Assembly (NCBI GenBank): GCA_022779485.1
Contig: JALFTC010000027.1
Location: 22,480-86,479, forward strand
Direction: 5' to 3'
Length of the DNA: 64,000 nucleotides
Source: Ruminococcus sp.
GTDB taxonomy: Bacteria; Bacillota; Clostridia; Oscillospirales; Acutalibacteraceae
This document shows, one piece after another, positions 41,044-49,781 of this stretch (position 1 is its first letter; each line of letters starts with the position of its first letter). Under the pieces are notes generated by a model. That model saw only the letters and a program-made list of their open reading frames with translations. It was not told the origin of the DNA and ran no database searches. The translations under genes were made by a program, and so were the position numbers.

Positions 41044-41749
41044 GGGTGACAAGCTAATCACCGCCCTAACCGTCGAAAAAGGACTTGTGAAAGGCTTCGC
41101 TAAGGGTGCAAAAAATATCAAAAGTCAAAACTGCGCCGGCACACAGCTTTTCACCTACTCCCGACTTTGCTTAATTGACAGCAAAGGTCGGGATACATAT
41201 ACAATCAGTGAGGCAAAGGCAAAACAGCAGTTTTTCGCCCTTGGTAAAAGTGTAGAAAATATGTGCCTTGCCCAGTATTTTTCGGAGCTTATCCAAAGCG
41301 TTCTCGTCTTTGGGGAGAAAAATGAGGAGGCACTTTCCCTTATACTGAACTCACTTTACCTTCTTTCAAATGGCAAGCGTTCACCCAGCCTGATAAAGCC
41401 TTGCTTTGAAATGAGGCTTTTATCCATTTGCGGATATATGCCCGACCTTACAATGTGCAGTAACTGCGGTGAATACGACAGGGATTTATTCTTTTTTATC
41501 CCACAGACAGGCACACTTTACTGCAACCACTGTACAAGTCAGGACAGTCTGCCAAAGAGCATTGCCCTTGACAGAGGTGCAATTACTGCACTTCGTCACA
41601 CTATTTACGCTGATAACAGCAAACTGTTTGCCTTTTCTTTAGGCAAAGATGGACTTGAACAGCTGAACAGGGCATCGGAAGAATATGTGATATGCCAAAC
41701 AGAAAGACACTACAAAACACTTGATTTTTATAAGAGTATAAAGCTATGA
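40994..41749 (+). CDS. recO: DNA repair protein RecO
   Basis: MKTLTEGLILKEQNIGEGDKLITALT; zinc cysteines CSNCG/CNHC; start trimmed from the ORF track. Confidence 0.93.
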   Translation: MKTLTEGLILKEQNIGEGDKLITALTVEKGLVKGFAKGAKNIKSQNCAGTQLFTYSRLCLIDSKGRDTYTISEAKAKQQFFALGKSVENMCLAQYFSELIQSVLVFGEKNEEALSLILNSLYLLSNGKRSPSLIKPCFEMRLLSICGYMPDLTMCSNCGEYDRDLFFFIPQTGTLYCNHCTSQDSLPKSIALDRGAITALRHTIYADNSKLFAFSLGKDGLEQLNRASEEYVICQTERHYKTLDFYKSIKL

Positions 41750-44097
41750 ACAAACATTTTAAATCACTTGAATTTGACAAAATACTTGAACTTTTAAGTC
41801 GGGAATGTACTTTCCCTGACGCAAGGGAACAGGCTATGAACATAAAGCCTGTATTCTCAAAGGAAGAAGCACAAGCCTTGATGCAGGAAACCGACGACGC
41901 ATACTGCCTTATCGGTAAATTCGGCACACCAAGCTTTGGCTCGCTAAAGGACACCTCATCATCATTAAAAAGGGCACAGGCAGGTGCAGGACTGTCACCA
42001 CTTGAGCTTTTAAGGATTGGTGAAGTACTGCGTGTTATCCGTTCCCTAAAGCAATGGAGAAACGCAAGTGACGACAGACAAAGCACCCTTGACAAATACT
42101 TTAACCGCCTTATGCCCAACAAATTTTTGGAGGACAAAATAAGTGACGCAATTATTGCCGAGGACGAAATCTCCGACAAAGCCTCCCCCACACTTTCGGA
42201 CATTCGCCGAAAGATAAGGACAGCTTCATCAAAGGCAAGGGAGGTTCTTGACAAAATTGTCCACGGGTCAAGCTACTCAAAATATTTGCAGGACAAGGTT
42301 GTCACCCAAAGGGACGGACGATTTGTTGTTCCTGTAAAGGCTGAATGTAGGGGAAACATCCCCGGACTGGTACACGACACCTCCGGTAGCGGACAGACTG
42401 TATTTATTGAGCCAATGGGAGTTGTACAGGCGAACAACGACATTCGTATGCTGAGGAATAAAGAACAGGAAGAAATCGACAGAATTTTACTGGAGCTTTC
42501 AGGTATGGCGGGGGACTGCGCCGATTCAATAATAGGAAGCTACGAGAATCTTATCGACCTTAACATCATATTTGCAAAGGGTAATTTAGCCTACAAAATG
42601 AAAGCGACAACCCCCATTATCAATGACGAGGGATATATCAACCTGAAAAAAGCCCGACACCCGCTAATTGACAAGGACAAGGTTGTTCCTGTTGACATAA
42701 CCTTAGGCAGAGAATACACCACACTTGTAATCACAGGGCCTAACACAGGCGGTAAAACTGTTTCCCTAAAGACCACAGGACTTTTGACACTTATGGCTAT
42801 GTCAGGAATTATGCTCCCCTGTACTGACGAAAGCGAAATCTCTGTTTTTAAAAAGATTTTGGTTGATATTGGTGACGAGCAAAGCATTGAGCAGAGCCTG
42901 TCCACATTTTCCGCCCATATGACGAACATCATTGGAATTATCGACCAGGCGTCAAGATATTCCCTTGTTCTGATAGACGAGCTTGGTGCAGGAACAGACC
43001 CTGTTGAGGGTGCGGCACTTGCCGTTGCAATACTGCAAAAGCTAAAGGCAAAGGGAGCAAAGATACAATGCACCACCCACTATGCCGAGCTAAAGGAATT
43101 TGCAATCACCACAGAGGGCGTAGAAAACGGTTGCTGTGAATTTGATGTAAAAACTCTACGCCCTACATACAAGTTGTTAATCGGTGTTCCGGGCAAGAGC
43201 AACGCATTTGCAATAAGCAAAAGGCTGGGACTTTCAGAAGAGGTTATTGACAACGCAAGACAGCTTGTAAGCAGTGAAAGTCGCCGTTTTGAGGACACAA
43301 TACAACAGCTTGAGGAACGCCGACAGATACTTGAAAGACGACTGAAAGAGGCGAACGACACAAAGGCATATGCAGGCAGACAGCGAGAAAAGGCAAACAG
43401 CATCATTGAAAAGGCAAAAAAAGAGGCTGAAAAAGAGATAGAAAAGGCTCGTGAAGAAGCAGAGCGTATAAGTCGAAAGACAAAAGCTCAGGCGCAGAGT
43501 ATTCTTGACAGACTGGAGAATATGGAAAAACAGCAGAGAATGGATGCTGAAGAAAAGGCAAAACTGCGAAAGAGCATACAGAAGATGGAAACCCTTGCCG
43601 ACCCTATCACAAAAAAGAAGTCGGAGAAGTATACTCCTCCACGACCCTTTAAGGTTGGTGACAGCGTGCTGATTTACGACATTGACAAAAATGCCGAAAT
43701 ACTCAGCATAGACGAAGGGGAACAGACCGCCATGCTTCAAGCGGGAATAATCAAGACAAAGGTTAAGCTTAGTAATCTTCGCCTTAATAAAGAAAAGCCA
43801 AAGACTACTGTGCAAAGCTCAAGGCGAAATGTGCCAAGCAAGATGGATATGAAACCTTCAACAGAGGTTGATGTTCGTGGACAAACTGCCATGGACGCAA
43901 TTATGGAGGTTGATTCCGCCATTGACCGGGCTGTTCTGATGAATATGGGTCAACTTACAATTATCCACGGTAAGGGAACAGGAGTTTTAAGGACAGAAAT
44001 CCAAAAATTCCTACGCACCCACAAAAACATCAAGTCCTTCCGCTTGGGAACATACGGCGAGGGCGACGCAGGTGTTACAGTTTGTGAGATTAAATAA
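41746..44097 (+). CDS. mutS2: Endonuclease MutS2
   Basis: TGPNTGGKTVSLKT, LIDELGAGTDPVEGAAL, C-terminal Smr domain; ATGA overlap with recO. Confidence 0.97.
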   Translation: MNKHFKSLEFDKILELLSRECTFPDAREQAMNIKPVFSKEEAQALMQETDDAYCLIGKFGTPSFGSLKDTSSSLKRAQAGAGLSPLELLRIGEVLRVIRSLKQWRNASDDRQSTLDKYFNRLMPNKFLEDKISDAIIAEDEISDKASPTLSDIRRKIRTASSKAREVLDKIVHGSSYSKYLQDKVVTQRDGRFVVPVKAECRGNIPGLVHDTSGSGQTVFIEPMGVVQANNDIRMLRNKEQEEIDRILLELSGMAGDCADSIIGSYENLIDLNIIFAKGNLAYKMKATTPIINDEGYINLKKARHPLIDKDKVVPVDITLGREYTTLVITGPNTGGKTVSLKTTGLLTLMAMSGIMLPCTDESEISVFKKILVDIGDEQSIEQSLSTFSAHMTNIIGIIDQASRYSLVLIDELGAGTDPVEGAALAVAILQKLKAKGAKIQCTTHYAELKEFAITTEGVENGCCEFDVKTLRPTYKLLIGVPGKSNAFAISKRLGLSEEVIDNARQLVSSESRRFEDTIQQLEERRQILERRLKEANDTKAYAGRQREKANSIIEKAKKEAEKEIEKAREEAERISRKTKAQAQSILDRLENMEKQQRMDAEEKAKLRKSIQKMETLADPITKKKSEKYTPPRPFKVGDSVLIYDIDKNAEILSIDEGEQTAMLQAGIIKTKVKLSNLRLNKEKPKTTVQSSRRNVPSKMDMKPSTEVDVRGQTAMDAIMEVDSAIDRAVLMNMGQLTIIHGKGTGVLRTEIQKFLRTHKNIKSFRLGTYGEGDAGVTVCEIK

Positions 44098-44210
44098 AGG
44101 TTTTTATTTAGGACTTGTTTAATAAATAACGAAACATTATGGAAACTGACCTACTTCTGTCATATGAAATTAGCTTACCAAAATATAACGAGTGTTATAA
44201 CGGTGCATTA

Positions 44211-44249
44211 AGGGACTATGGAAAAAATCGCCATAGTTCCTATTTTTTG
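44211..44249 (+). terminator. Terminator after mutS2
   Basis: AGGGACTATGG-aaaaaatcg-CCATAGTTCCTATTTTTT. Confidence 0.7.
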
Positions 44250-44389
44250 CTGTTTTTCTTTGTATTAAATTTAGTAAAATACATTTTTTCGTTGTATTTC
44301 TGTGAAAATGTATTATAATGTAGTTATAAGGGGTAGTTTATCCTTTATACTTTTTAGGATTTTAAAAATTAAAACAAGAAGGTGGAAAA

Positions 44390-45082
44390 ATGAGTGCCGG
44401 AAAAATACTTATCGTAGATGACGACATCAACATTTGCGAACTTTTAAGACTTTATATTGAAAGAGAGGATTACTCTGTTGTTATAGCAAACGACGGAGAA
44501 CAGGCTGTTGAGCTATTTAATCATGAACAGCCGGATTTGGTTCTCCTTGACATTATGTTACCAAAGCTGGACGGTTGGCAGGTTTGTAAGGAAATCCGCA
44601 AAATCAGCAACCGACCAATCATTATGCTTACCGCCAAGGGAGAGCTTTTTGACAAAATTTTAGGCTTGGAGTTGGGAGCAGATGACTACATCATAAAGCC
44701 CTTTGAGGCAAAAGAGGTTATTGCAAGAATTCACGCTGTGTTAAGGCGTACTTCTCCTCCGGCAAAAAGCGAAAAGCAAAAGGAAATCAACTGGGACAAG
44801 CTTTCCATAAACCTGACAAACTACGAGCTTCGTATCAACGGAAATCTTGTTGACGCTCCTCCAAAGGAAATGGAGCTTCTCTACTACCTTGCAAGCAATC
44901 CAAACAAGGTGTTCACCCGTGACCAGCTCCTTGACAAGGTTTGGGGCTTTGATTACTACGGTGACAGCAGAACAGTTGATGTACATATTAAAAGACTAAG
45001 AGAAAAAATCAACGGTGTATCTGACCAGTGGGGACTAAAAACCGTTTGGGGCATTGGATACAAATTTGATGTGAGAAGTTAA
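44390..45082 (+). CDS. OmpR/PhoB-family response regulator
   Basis: ILIVDDDINICELL, DIMLPKLDGW, winged helix. Confidence 0.95.
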   Translation: MSAGKILIVDDDINICELLRLYIEREDYSVVIANDGEQAVELFNHEQPDLVLLDIMLPKLDGWQVCKEIRKISNRPIIMLTAKGELFDKILGLELGADDYIIKPFEAKEVIARIHAVLRRTSPPAKSEKQKEINWDKLSINLTNYELRINGNLVDAPPKEMELLYYLASNPNKVFTRDQLLDKVWGFDYYGDSRTVDVHIKRLREKINGVSDQWGLKTVWGIGYKFDVRS

Positions 45083-45083
45083 T

Positions 45084-46520
45084 ATGAAATTATCTCTGTT
45101 TAAAAAGTACCTTTTTATTACAACCGGGATAATACTTGTTGCCTTTATTATTCTTGGTGCCTTTTTAATGGCATTTGTTACCCAATACTGGTCAACAAGA
45201 GAGAAAAACCGTGTTGAGGACAGCATAGAAAACATCAGTGATCTTGTTTCGAGCTGTATGGAAACCTCCAACGGTAATCTTTGGATTAGCGAAAGGTCAA
45301 CATGGGATCAGGTAATCGAGCTTAGCAGTAGCTATAACTATGACATCATTGTCACAGACTCCGACGGTGTTGTGTACAAAACCACCCGCCGTGACGATGT
45401 ACTTAAGAGAGGTTATCAAATCTCAAATGACGCTATGTCTCCCCTAATAAAGAACGACAAATATAAAGAAGAGAGCTACACAGGACATTTTTATAATGAC
45501 ACCGAAATTTGCGTTGCAGCTCCCCTTAGGGTGGCGGTTGGTCTTACAACCACCACAGCCGGATATGTGTTTGTTTGCTCATCCAATGCGATAAGCAACG
45601 ACCTGCCACTCCAGGTTGCAGAAATCCTCCTTTACGCTGTGGTTGCTTCCCTCATAGTGTCTGTGGTACTTGCCGGACTGTTCTCATACAGCCGGACCTA
45701 TCCCCTAAAGCAGATGAGCCTTCAGGCGGGAAAATTGGCAAAGGGCGACTTTACAGGCAGACTTCCTGTAAAGGGCAACGACGAAATTGCACAGCTTACA
45801 AAATCCTTTAACGATATGGCGGATGCCCTTGAAAAAGAGGAATGTGTAAGGCGTGACTTTATTGCAAACATAAGCCACGAGCTAAAAACTCCAATGACCA
45901 CAATTTCTGGTTTTATTGACGGAATTTTGGACGGTACTATACCTCCTGCAAAGCAAAATCACTACCTTGAAATTGTATCGGAGGAAATCTCCCGACTTTC
46001 AAGGCTGGTTGCCTCTATGCTTAGCCTTGCAAGGATAGACAGCGGAAAAACCCAGCTTTACAAAACTGATTTTATGCTTGCCGAAATTATTGTAAACATT
46101 CTTACAACCTTTGAGGACAGGCTCATAGACAAGGACATTGCAATAGAAGGACTGGAAACCGCTGACGGAATACAGGTGCACGGCGACCAAACCTTGCTAC
46201 ATCAGGTGCTTTACAACCTGTTTGAAAACGCCACAAAATTTACACCTCAAAACGGCGTTATCACATTTAAATTTGAGGTAAGGGACAACAGATTTTACTT
46301 TAGCATCAAAAACACAGGTAAGGGTATTGCAAAAGACGATTTGCCCTTTATCTTTGACAAATTCTACAAGACCGACAAATCCCGAAGTGAGGACAAAAAA
46401 TCTATGGGACTTGGTCTATATATAGTAAAAACAATCATAACATTACACGGTGGCGAAATTGTTGTCACCAGTGATGTTGACAGGGAAACCTGTTTTTCAG
46501 CATGGATTCCCGAAAAATAG
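45084..46520 (+). CDS. HAMP-domain sensor histidine kinase
   Basis: FIANISHELKTPMTTISGF, N/G boxes; follows the regulator. Confidence 0.95.
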   Translation: MKLSLFKKYLFITTGIILVAFIILGAFLMAFVTQYWSTREKNRVEDSIENISDLVSSCMETSNGNLWISERSTWDQVIELSSSYNYDIIVTDSDGVVYKTTRRDDVLKRGYQISNDAMSPLIKNDKYKEESYTGHFYNDTEICVAAPLRVAVGLTTTTAGYVFVCSSNAISNDLPLQVAEILLYAVVASLIVSVVLAGLFSYSRTYPLKQMSLQAGKLAKGDFTGRLPVKGNDEIAQLTKSFNDMADALEKEECVRRDFIANISHELKTPMTTISGFIDGILDGTIPPAKQNHYLEIVSEEISRLSRLVASMLSLARIDSGKTQLYKTDFMLAEIIVNILTTFEDRLIDKDIAIEGLETADGIQVHGDQTLLHQVLYNLFENATKFTPQNGVITFKFEVRDNRFYFSIKNTGKGIAKDDLPFIFDKFYKTDKSRSEDKKSMGLGLYIVKTIITLHGGEIVVTSDVDRETCFSAWIPEK

Positions 46521-46538
46521 GGAGATAAGAGAATTAAT

Positions 46539-48194
46539 ATGGAAGAAAATAACAACCTTGAACTTAATAACCCAAAGCCGGCTCCCCTGCCAAAGCCACT
46601 TCCTGAGCTTAAACAGAACAGGCGTGACGGAGGCTTTAGCGGGGCAATGAACAGGTTTTGCAGTGACCGTTCTCCGGAGCCGGTAAAGGATATGCCCAAC
46701 TTTTCCTTGGGAAAAGGCGGAGAGCATCCTCAGTTTTACGGCGAAAGCACTCCTGACAAAGCCTCAGTTCCCAACAGCTTTAGGCACAAGGAAAGTGTAG
46801 CAGAAAACGAGGACTCGGACATAACTATTGACATTCTCACCACAAACAAGGATAACCCTCAATACTTTGAGAGAAATGATTCTTCAAATCAACCAAATCA
46901 AGGGGAAACAATAGGCAAGTTCAATGTTCCTCAAAAAGAGAAAAAATCCCACACTGCCCTTGCGGTATTTATCTCAGTTGTTGCAACTATTATGGTGCTT
47001 GTGTGTGTATTTTTTGTTTTCGAGTTAAACGGTGATTCACAAAACTCATCAAATCCTTTTGAACAGCTTTTTCCTGATGAAACTGTTCCAAACACAGTGG
47101 AAACATATCCAAACGACTTTAATTCTTTTGTTCAGCAGAAAAAGAGTGCAACCTCCCCAACTACCAATAACCAAAGCGGTCAGGACTACACAAACAAAAA
47201 CTACAAGGGCATTTCCTTGCAGGGTGTTAATACCAAGGAAAAAAATCCATCTGCACAGTCTGCCTACAACAAGGTTGCAAACTCTACCGTCGCTGTGCTG
47301 TGCTTTATTGACAAAGTAAAGGACGAGAAACTTGCTGACGGTCAGGGAACAGGAATTATCATCACAGGTGACGGATACATTGTAACCAACAGCCATGTTA
47401 TCGGTGACTCAAAGAGCAAATATTATTATCAGATAAAGGATAACAAGGGTAAAAAGTACAACGCATATGTTGTAGGCTATGACACACGCACAGACCTTGC
47501 TGTGCTGAAAATATCGGCAAAAAACCTCACCCCTGTCACATTTGGAAAAAGCACTGACTTAAAGGTTGGCGACGACATAATCGCCGTTGGTAATCCCGGT
47601 GGTGTTAACTTCCAAAACAGCCTTACAAAGGGCATTGTTTCAGCCAAGGAAAGAAGCATTGACGACGGCTCTGTAACCTACATTCAAACCGATGCCGCAG
47701 TAAACCCGGGCAACAGCGGTGGACCGATGTGCAACCTTTACGGTCAAGTGGTGGGCATCACCACTGCAAAAATAAGCTCGTCTGTTTACGAGGGTATGGG
47801 TTTTGCAATTCCAAGTGAAACAATTAAGGAAATAACAGACGACATAATTCAAAAGGGTTATGTTGGAAACCGTGTGAGAATCGGCATTACAGGCTTTCCG
47901 ATAAACAGCTACACCTCATCTATGTATGAAGTTCCACAGGGCATTGTAATTGCAGAAATATCAGAGGACGGAAGTCTTGCAAATACAGACGCTAAGGAAG
48001 GGGACATCATAACAGAATTTGACGGTACAGTTATTACAAACTTCAGCCAAATTTATTCCTTACTTGAAAAGCATAAGCCGGGTGACAAGGTAAAAATCAC
48101 CCTTTACAGACCTGACAGCAAAGACTCCTCAAAGGGTCAGACAATCACCGTCACAGCAACCCTCACAGCCGACAACGGTGAAAGTCAGAAATAA
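46539..48194 (+). CDS. HtrA/DegP-like trypsin-PDZ serine protease
   Basis: GTGIIITGDGYIVTNSHVI, NPGNSGGPMCNL, PDZ. Confidence 0.94.
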   Translation: MEENNNLELNNPKPAPLPKPLPELKQNRRDGGFSGAMNRFCSDRSPEPVKDMPNFSLGKGGEHPQFYGESTPDKASVPNSFRHKESVAENEDSDITIDILTTNKDNPQYFERNDSSNQPNQGETIGKFNVPQKEKKSHTALAVFISVVATIMVLVCVFFVFELNGDSQNSSNPFEQLFPDETVPNTVETYPNDFNSFVQQKKSATSPTTNNQSGQDYTNKNYKGISLQGVNTKEKNPSAQSAYNKVANSTVAVLCFIDKVKDEKLADGQGTGIIITGDGYIVTNSHVIGDSKSKYYYQIKDNKGKKYNAYVVGYDTRTDLAVLKISAKNLTPVTFGKSTDLKVGDDIIAVGNPGGVNFQNSLTKGIVSAKERSIDDGSVTYIQTDAAVNPGNSGGPMCNLYGQVVGITTAKISSSVYEGMGFAIPSETIKEITDDIIQKGYVGNRVRIGITGFPINSYTSSMYEVPQGIVIAEISEDGSLANTDAKEGDIITEFDGTVITNFSQIYSLLEKHKPGDKVKITLYRPDSKDSSKGQTITVTATLTADNGESQK

Positions 48195-48480
48195 AAACAA
48201 ATAAAAAAGCATTGCCTAAACGACAATGCCCTTAGACTAATTTATATGAAATAATGTAAAAGAACAGTTTTGGCTGTTCCGCACAGATGATTATTTTTTA
48301 TTTAACCGCTCTGTAGTGCGAATACAGGGCGGTTATTTTTTTATGTATTTAATGACTTCGGTAAGTGCAAGAATAAACAATAAAATTTTTCACAATATAT
48401 AAGGGGATAGACTTTTATATATTGGAAAAAATAAATCCCATTAAAAAGCCTGTAAATGACTTTTTAATGGGATTTTTCTT

Positions 48481-48556
48481 TGGAGCTGGTGGCGTGACTT
48501 GAACACGTGACCTTCTCATTACGAGTGAGATGCTCTACCAACTGAGCTACACCAGC
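48481..48556 (-). tRNA. tRNA-Thr (CGU)
   Basis: GCTGGTGTAGCTCAGTTGGTAGAGCATCTCACTCGTAATGAGAAGGTCACGTGTTCAAGTCACGCCACCAGCTCCA. Confidence 0.93.
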
Positions 48557-48727
48557 AAGTATTAATTGATTATTCATACACAATATGTGAAATACCACAA
48601 TAAATATAATAAACGACAAAATGCAAACTGTCAACCATATATTTTTTGTAGAGTTATTTCACGAAATTAAGACAAGAAAAAATATGAATTATATAATAAT
48701 TGTATGAATTTAATAGGAGATGATTAT

Positions 48728-49090
48728 ATGCCATCTAAAACTAAATTAGGTGACTTACTAAAGCGTTACCGCACCAACTGTATGCTTACACAACAGCAGG
48801 TTGCAGACGCCCTTAACATAAATCGAACGACCTACACATATTACGAAACCGGCAAAACAGAACCTTCTATTGAAACTCTGCACAAGCTGGTACAAATTTT
48901 CAACATAACCTATGAAGATCTTTTGCCTTCTGTTGATGATAATTATGTTAAAGATTCCTTTATCAGCTCAAGGACTAATCAGGCAATTTACAATCTTTCT
49001 AAGGACGAGCAACAAATACTAATTTCAAGAAGAGCTTTGTCCCCTGAAAAGCAAAAAGAGCTTGATGAATTTATTGCAAATTTAAAATAA
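48728..49090 (+). CDS. XRE-family transcriptional regulator
   Basis: LGDLLKRYRTNCMLTQQQVADALNINRTTYTYYETGKTEPSIETL. Confidence 0.9.
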   Translation: MPSKTKLGDLLKRYRTNCMLTQQQVADALNINRTTYTYYETGKTEPSIETLHKLVQIFNITYEDLLPSVDDNYVKDSFISSRTNQAIYNLSKDEQQILISRRALSPEKQKELDEFIANLK

Positions 49091-49103
49091 TCAGTAAATT
49101 TTC

Positions 49104-49132
49104 TTTACAAAGTTATTTTATTGTGTTATAAT
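49104..49132 (+). promoter_or_regulatory. Sigma-A promoter for rpsO
   Basis: TTTACA, 17 bp, TATAAT. Confidence 0.65.
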
Positions 49133-49282
49133 ACTGAAGTCTAAGCCCCACTACGGATTATGGATTATGCCGTCAAAACGGAACACCTTTTTCCTTAACC
49201 TGTTGTGAGGGCAAACGCCAACACTCCTAAGAATTTTTGTTCTTTTGTTTGTTGGTAAAATTAAAGAAAGGTGGAAATAAAA

Positions 49283-49546
49283 ATGCTTAAAGAAGAAAAG
49301 ACAGCTATAATGCAGGAGTATGCTACTCACGAAGGCGACACAGGTTCACCGGAGGTACAGATTGCCCTCCTTACAAAGAGAATCAAGGACCTTACAGCTC
49401 ACCTTCAGGAGCATCCAAAGGATCATCACTCAAGACGCGGTCTTTACAAAATGATCGGTCAGAGAAAGAGCCTGCTCAAGTATCTCACAAGTGTAGATAT
49501 TGAAAGATATCGTTCAATCATTAAGAGACTTGGTATCCGTAAGTAA
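49283..49546 (+). CDS. rpsO: 30S ribosomal protein S15
   Basis: [18 protein letters not shown]...[22 protein letters not shown]. Confidence 0.97.
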   Translation: MLKEEKTAIMQEYATHEGDTGSPEVQIALLTKRIKDLTAHLQEHPKDHHSRRGLYKMIGQRKSLLKYLTSVDIERYRSIIKRLGIRK

Positions 49547-49561
49547 TATTTTGCGATTATT

Positions 49562-49590
49562 AGGGCGAAGGGATAACCTTTGCCCTGATT
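49562..49590 (+). terminator. Weak terminator/attenuator after rpsO
   Basis: AGGGCGAAGG-gataa-CCTTTGCCCTGATTTT. Confidence 0.55.
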
Positions 49591-49619
49591 TTGCGTAACA
49601 CAAACACTTTTTTTAATCA

Positions 49620-49752
49620 TTACAGGATTTTCTACTACTAATACTCACCGAAAAATTCTACATTTTCGGTATTAGTATAGGAGCTTTTAGCGGTAAAACG
49701 AACACATCAAGTGGTGTGGTGGTTTTATTGCTAAAACACGAAAATCCTGTAA
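49620..49752 (+). ncRNA. Structured 5' leader of pnp (predicted three-way junction)
   Basis: 12-bp closing stem TTACAGGATTTT/AAAATCCTGTAA enclosing TACTAATAC...GTATTAGTA and TTTTAGCGGTAAAAC...GTTTTATTGCTAAAA hairpins, just before the pnp RBS. Confidence 0.65.
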
Positions 49753-49781
49753 CAATAAATTTTATTATTCAGGAGGAAATT

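Noticed and set aside
42591-43815. Several 100-190 aa minus-strand ORFs
   Set aside because: Antisense to mutS2 and rich in Ser/Leu/Phe, as expected from shadow frames.
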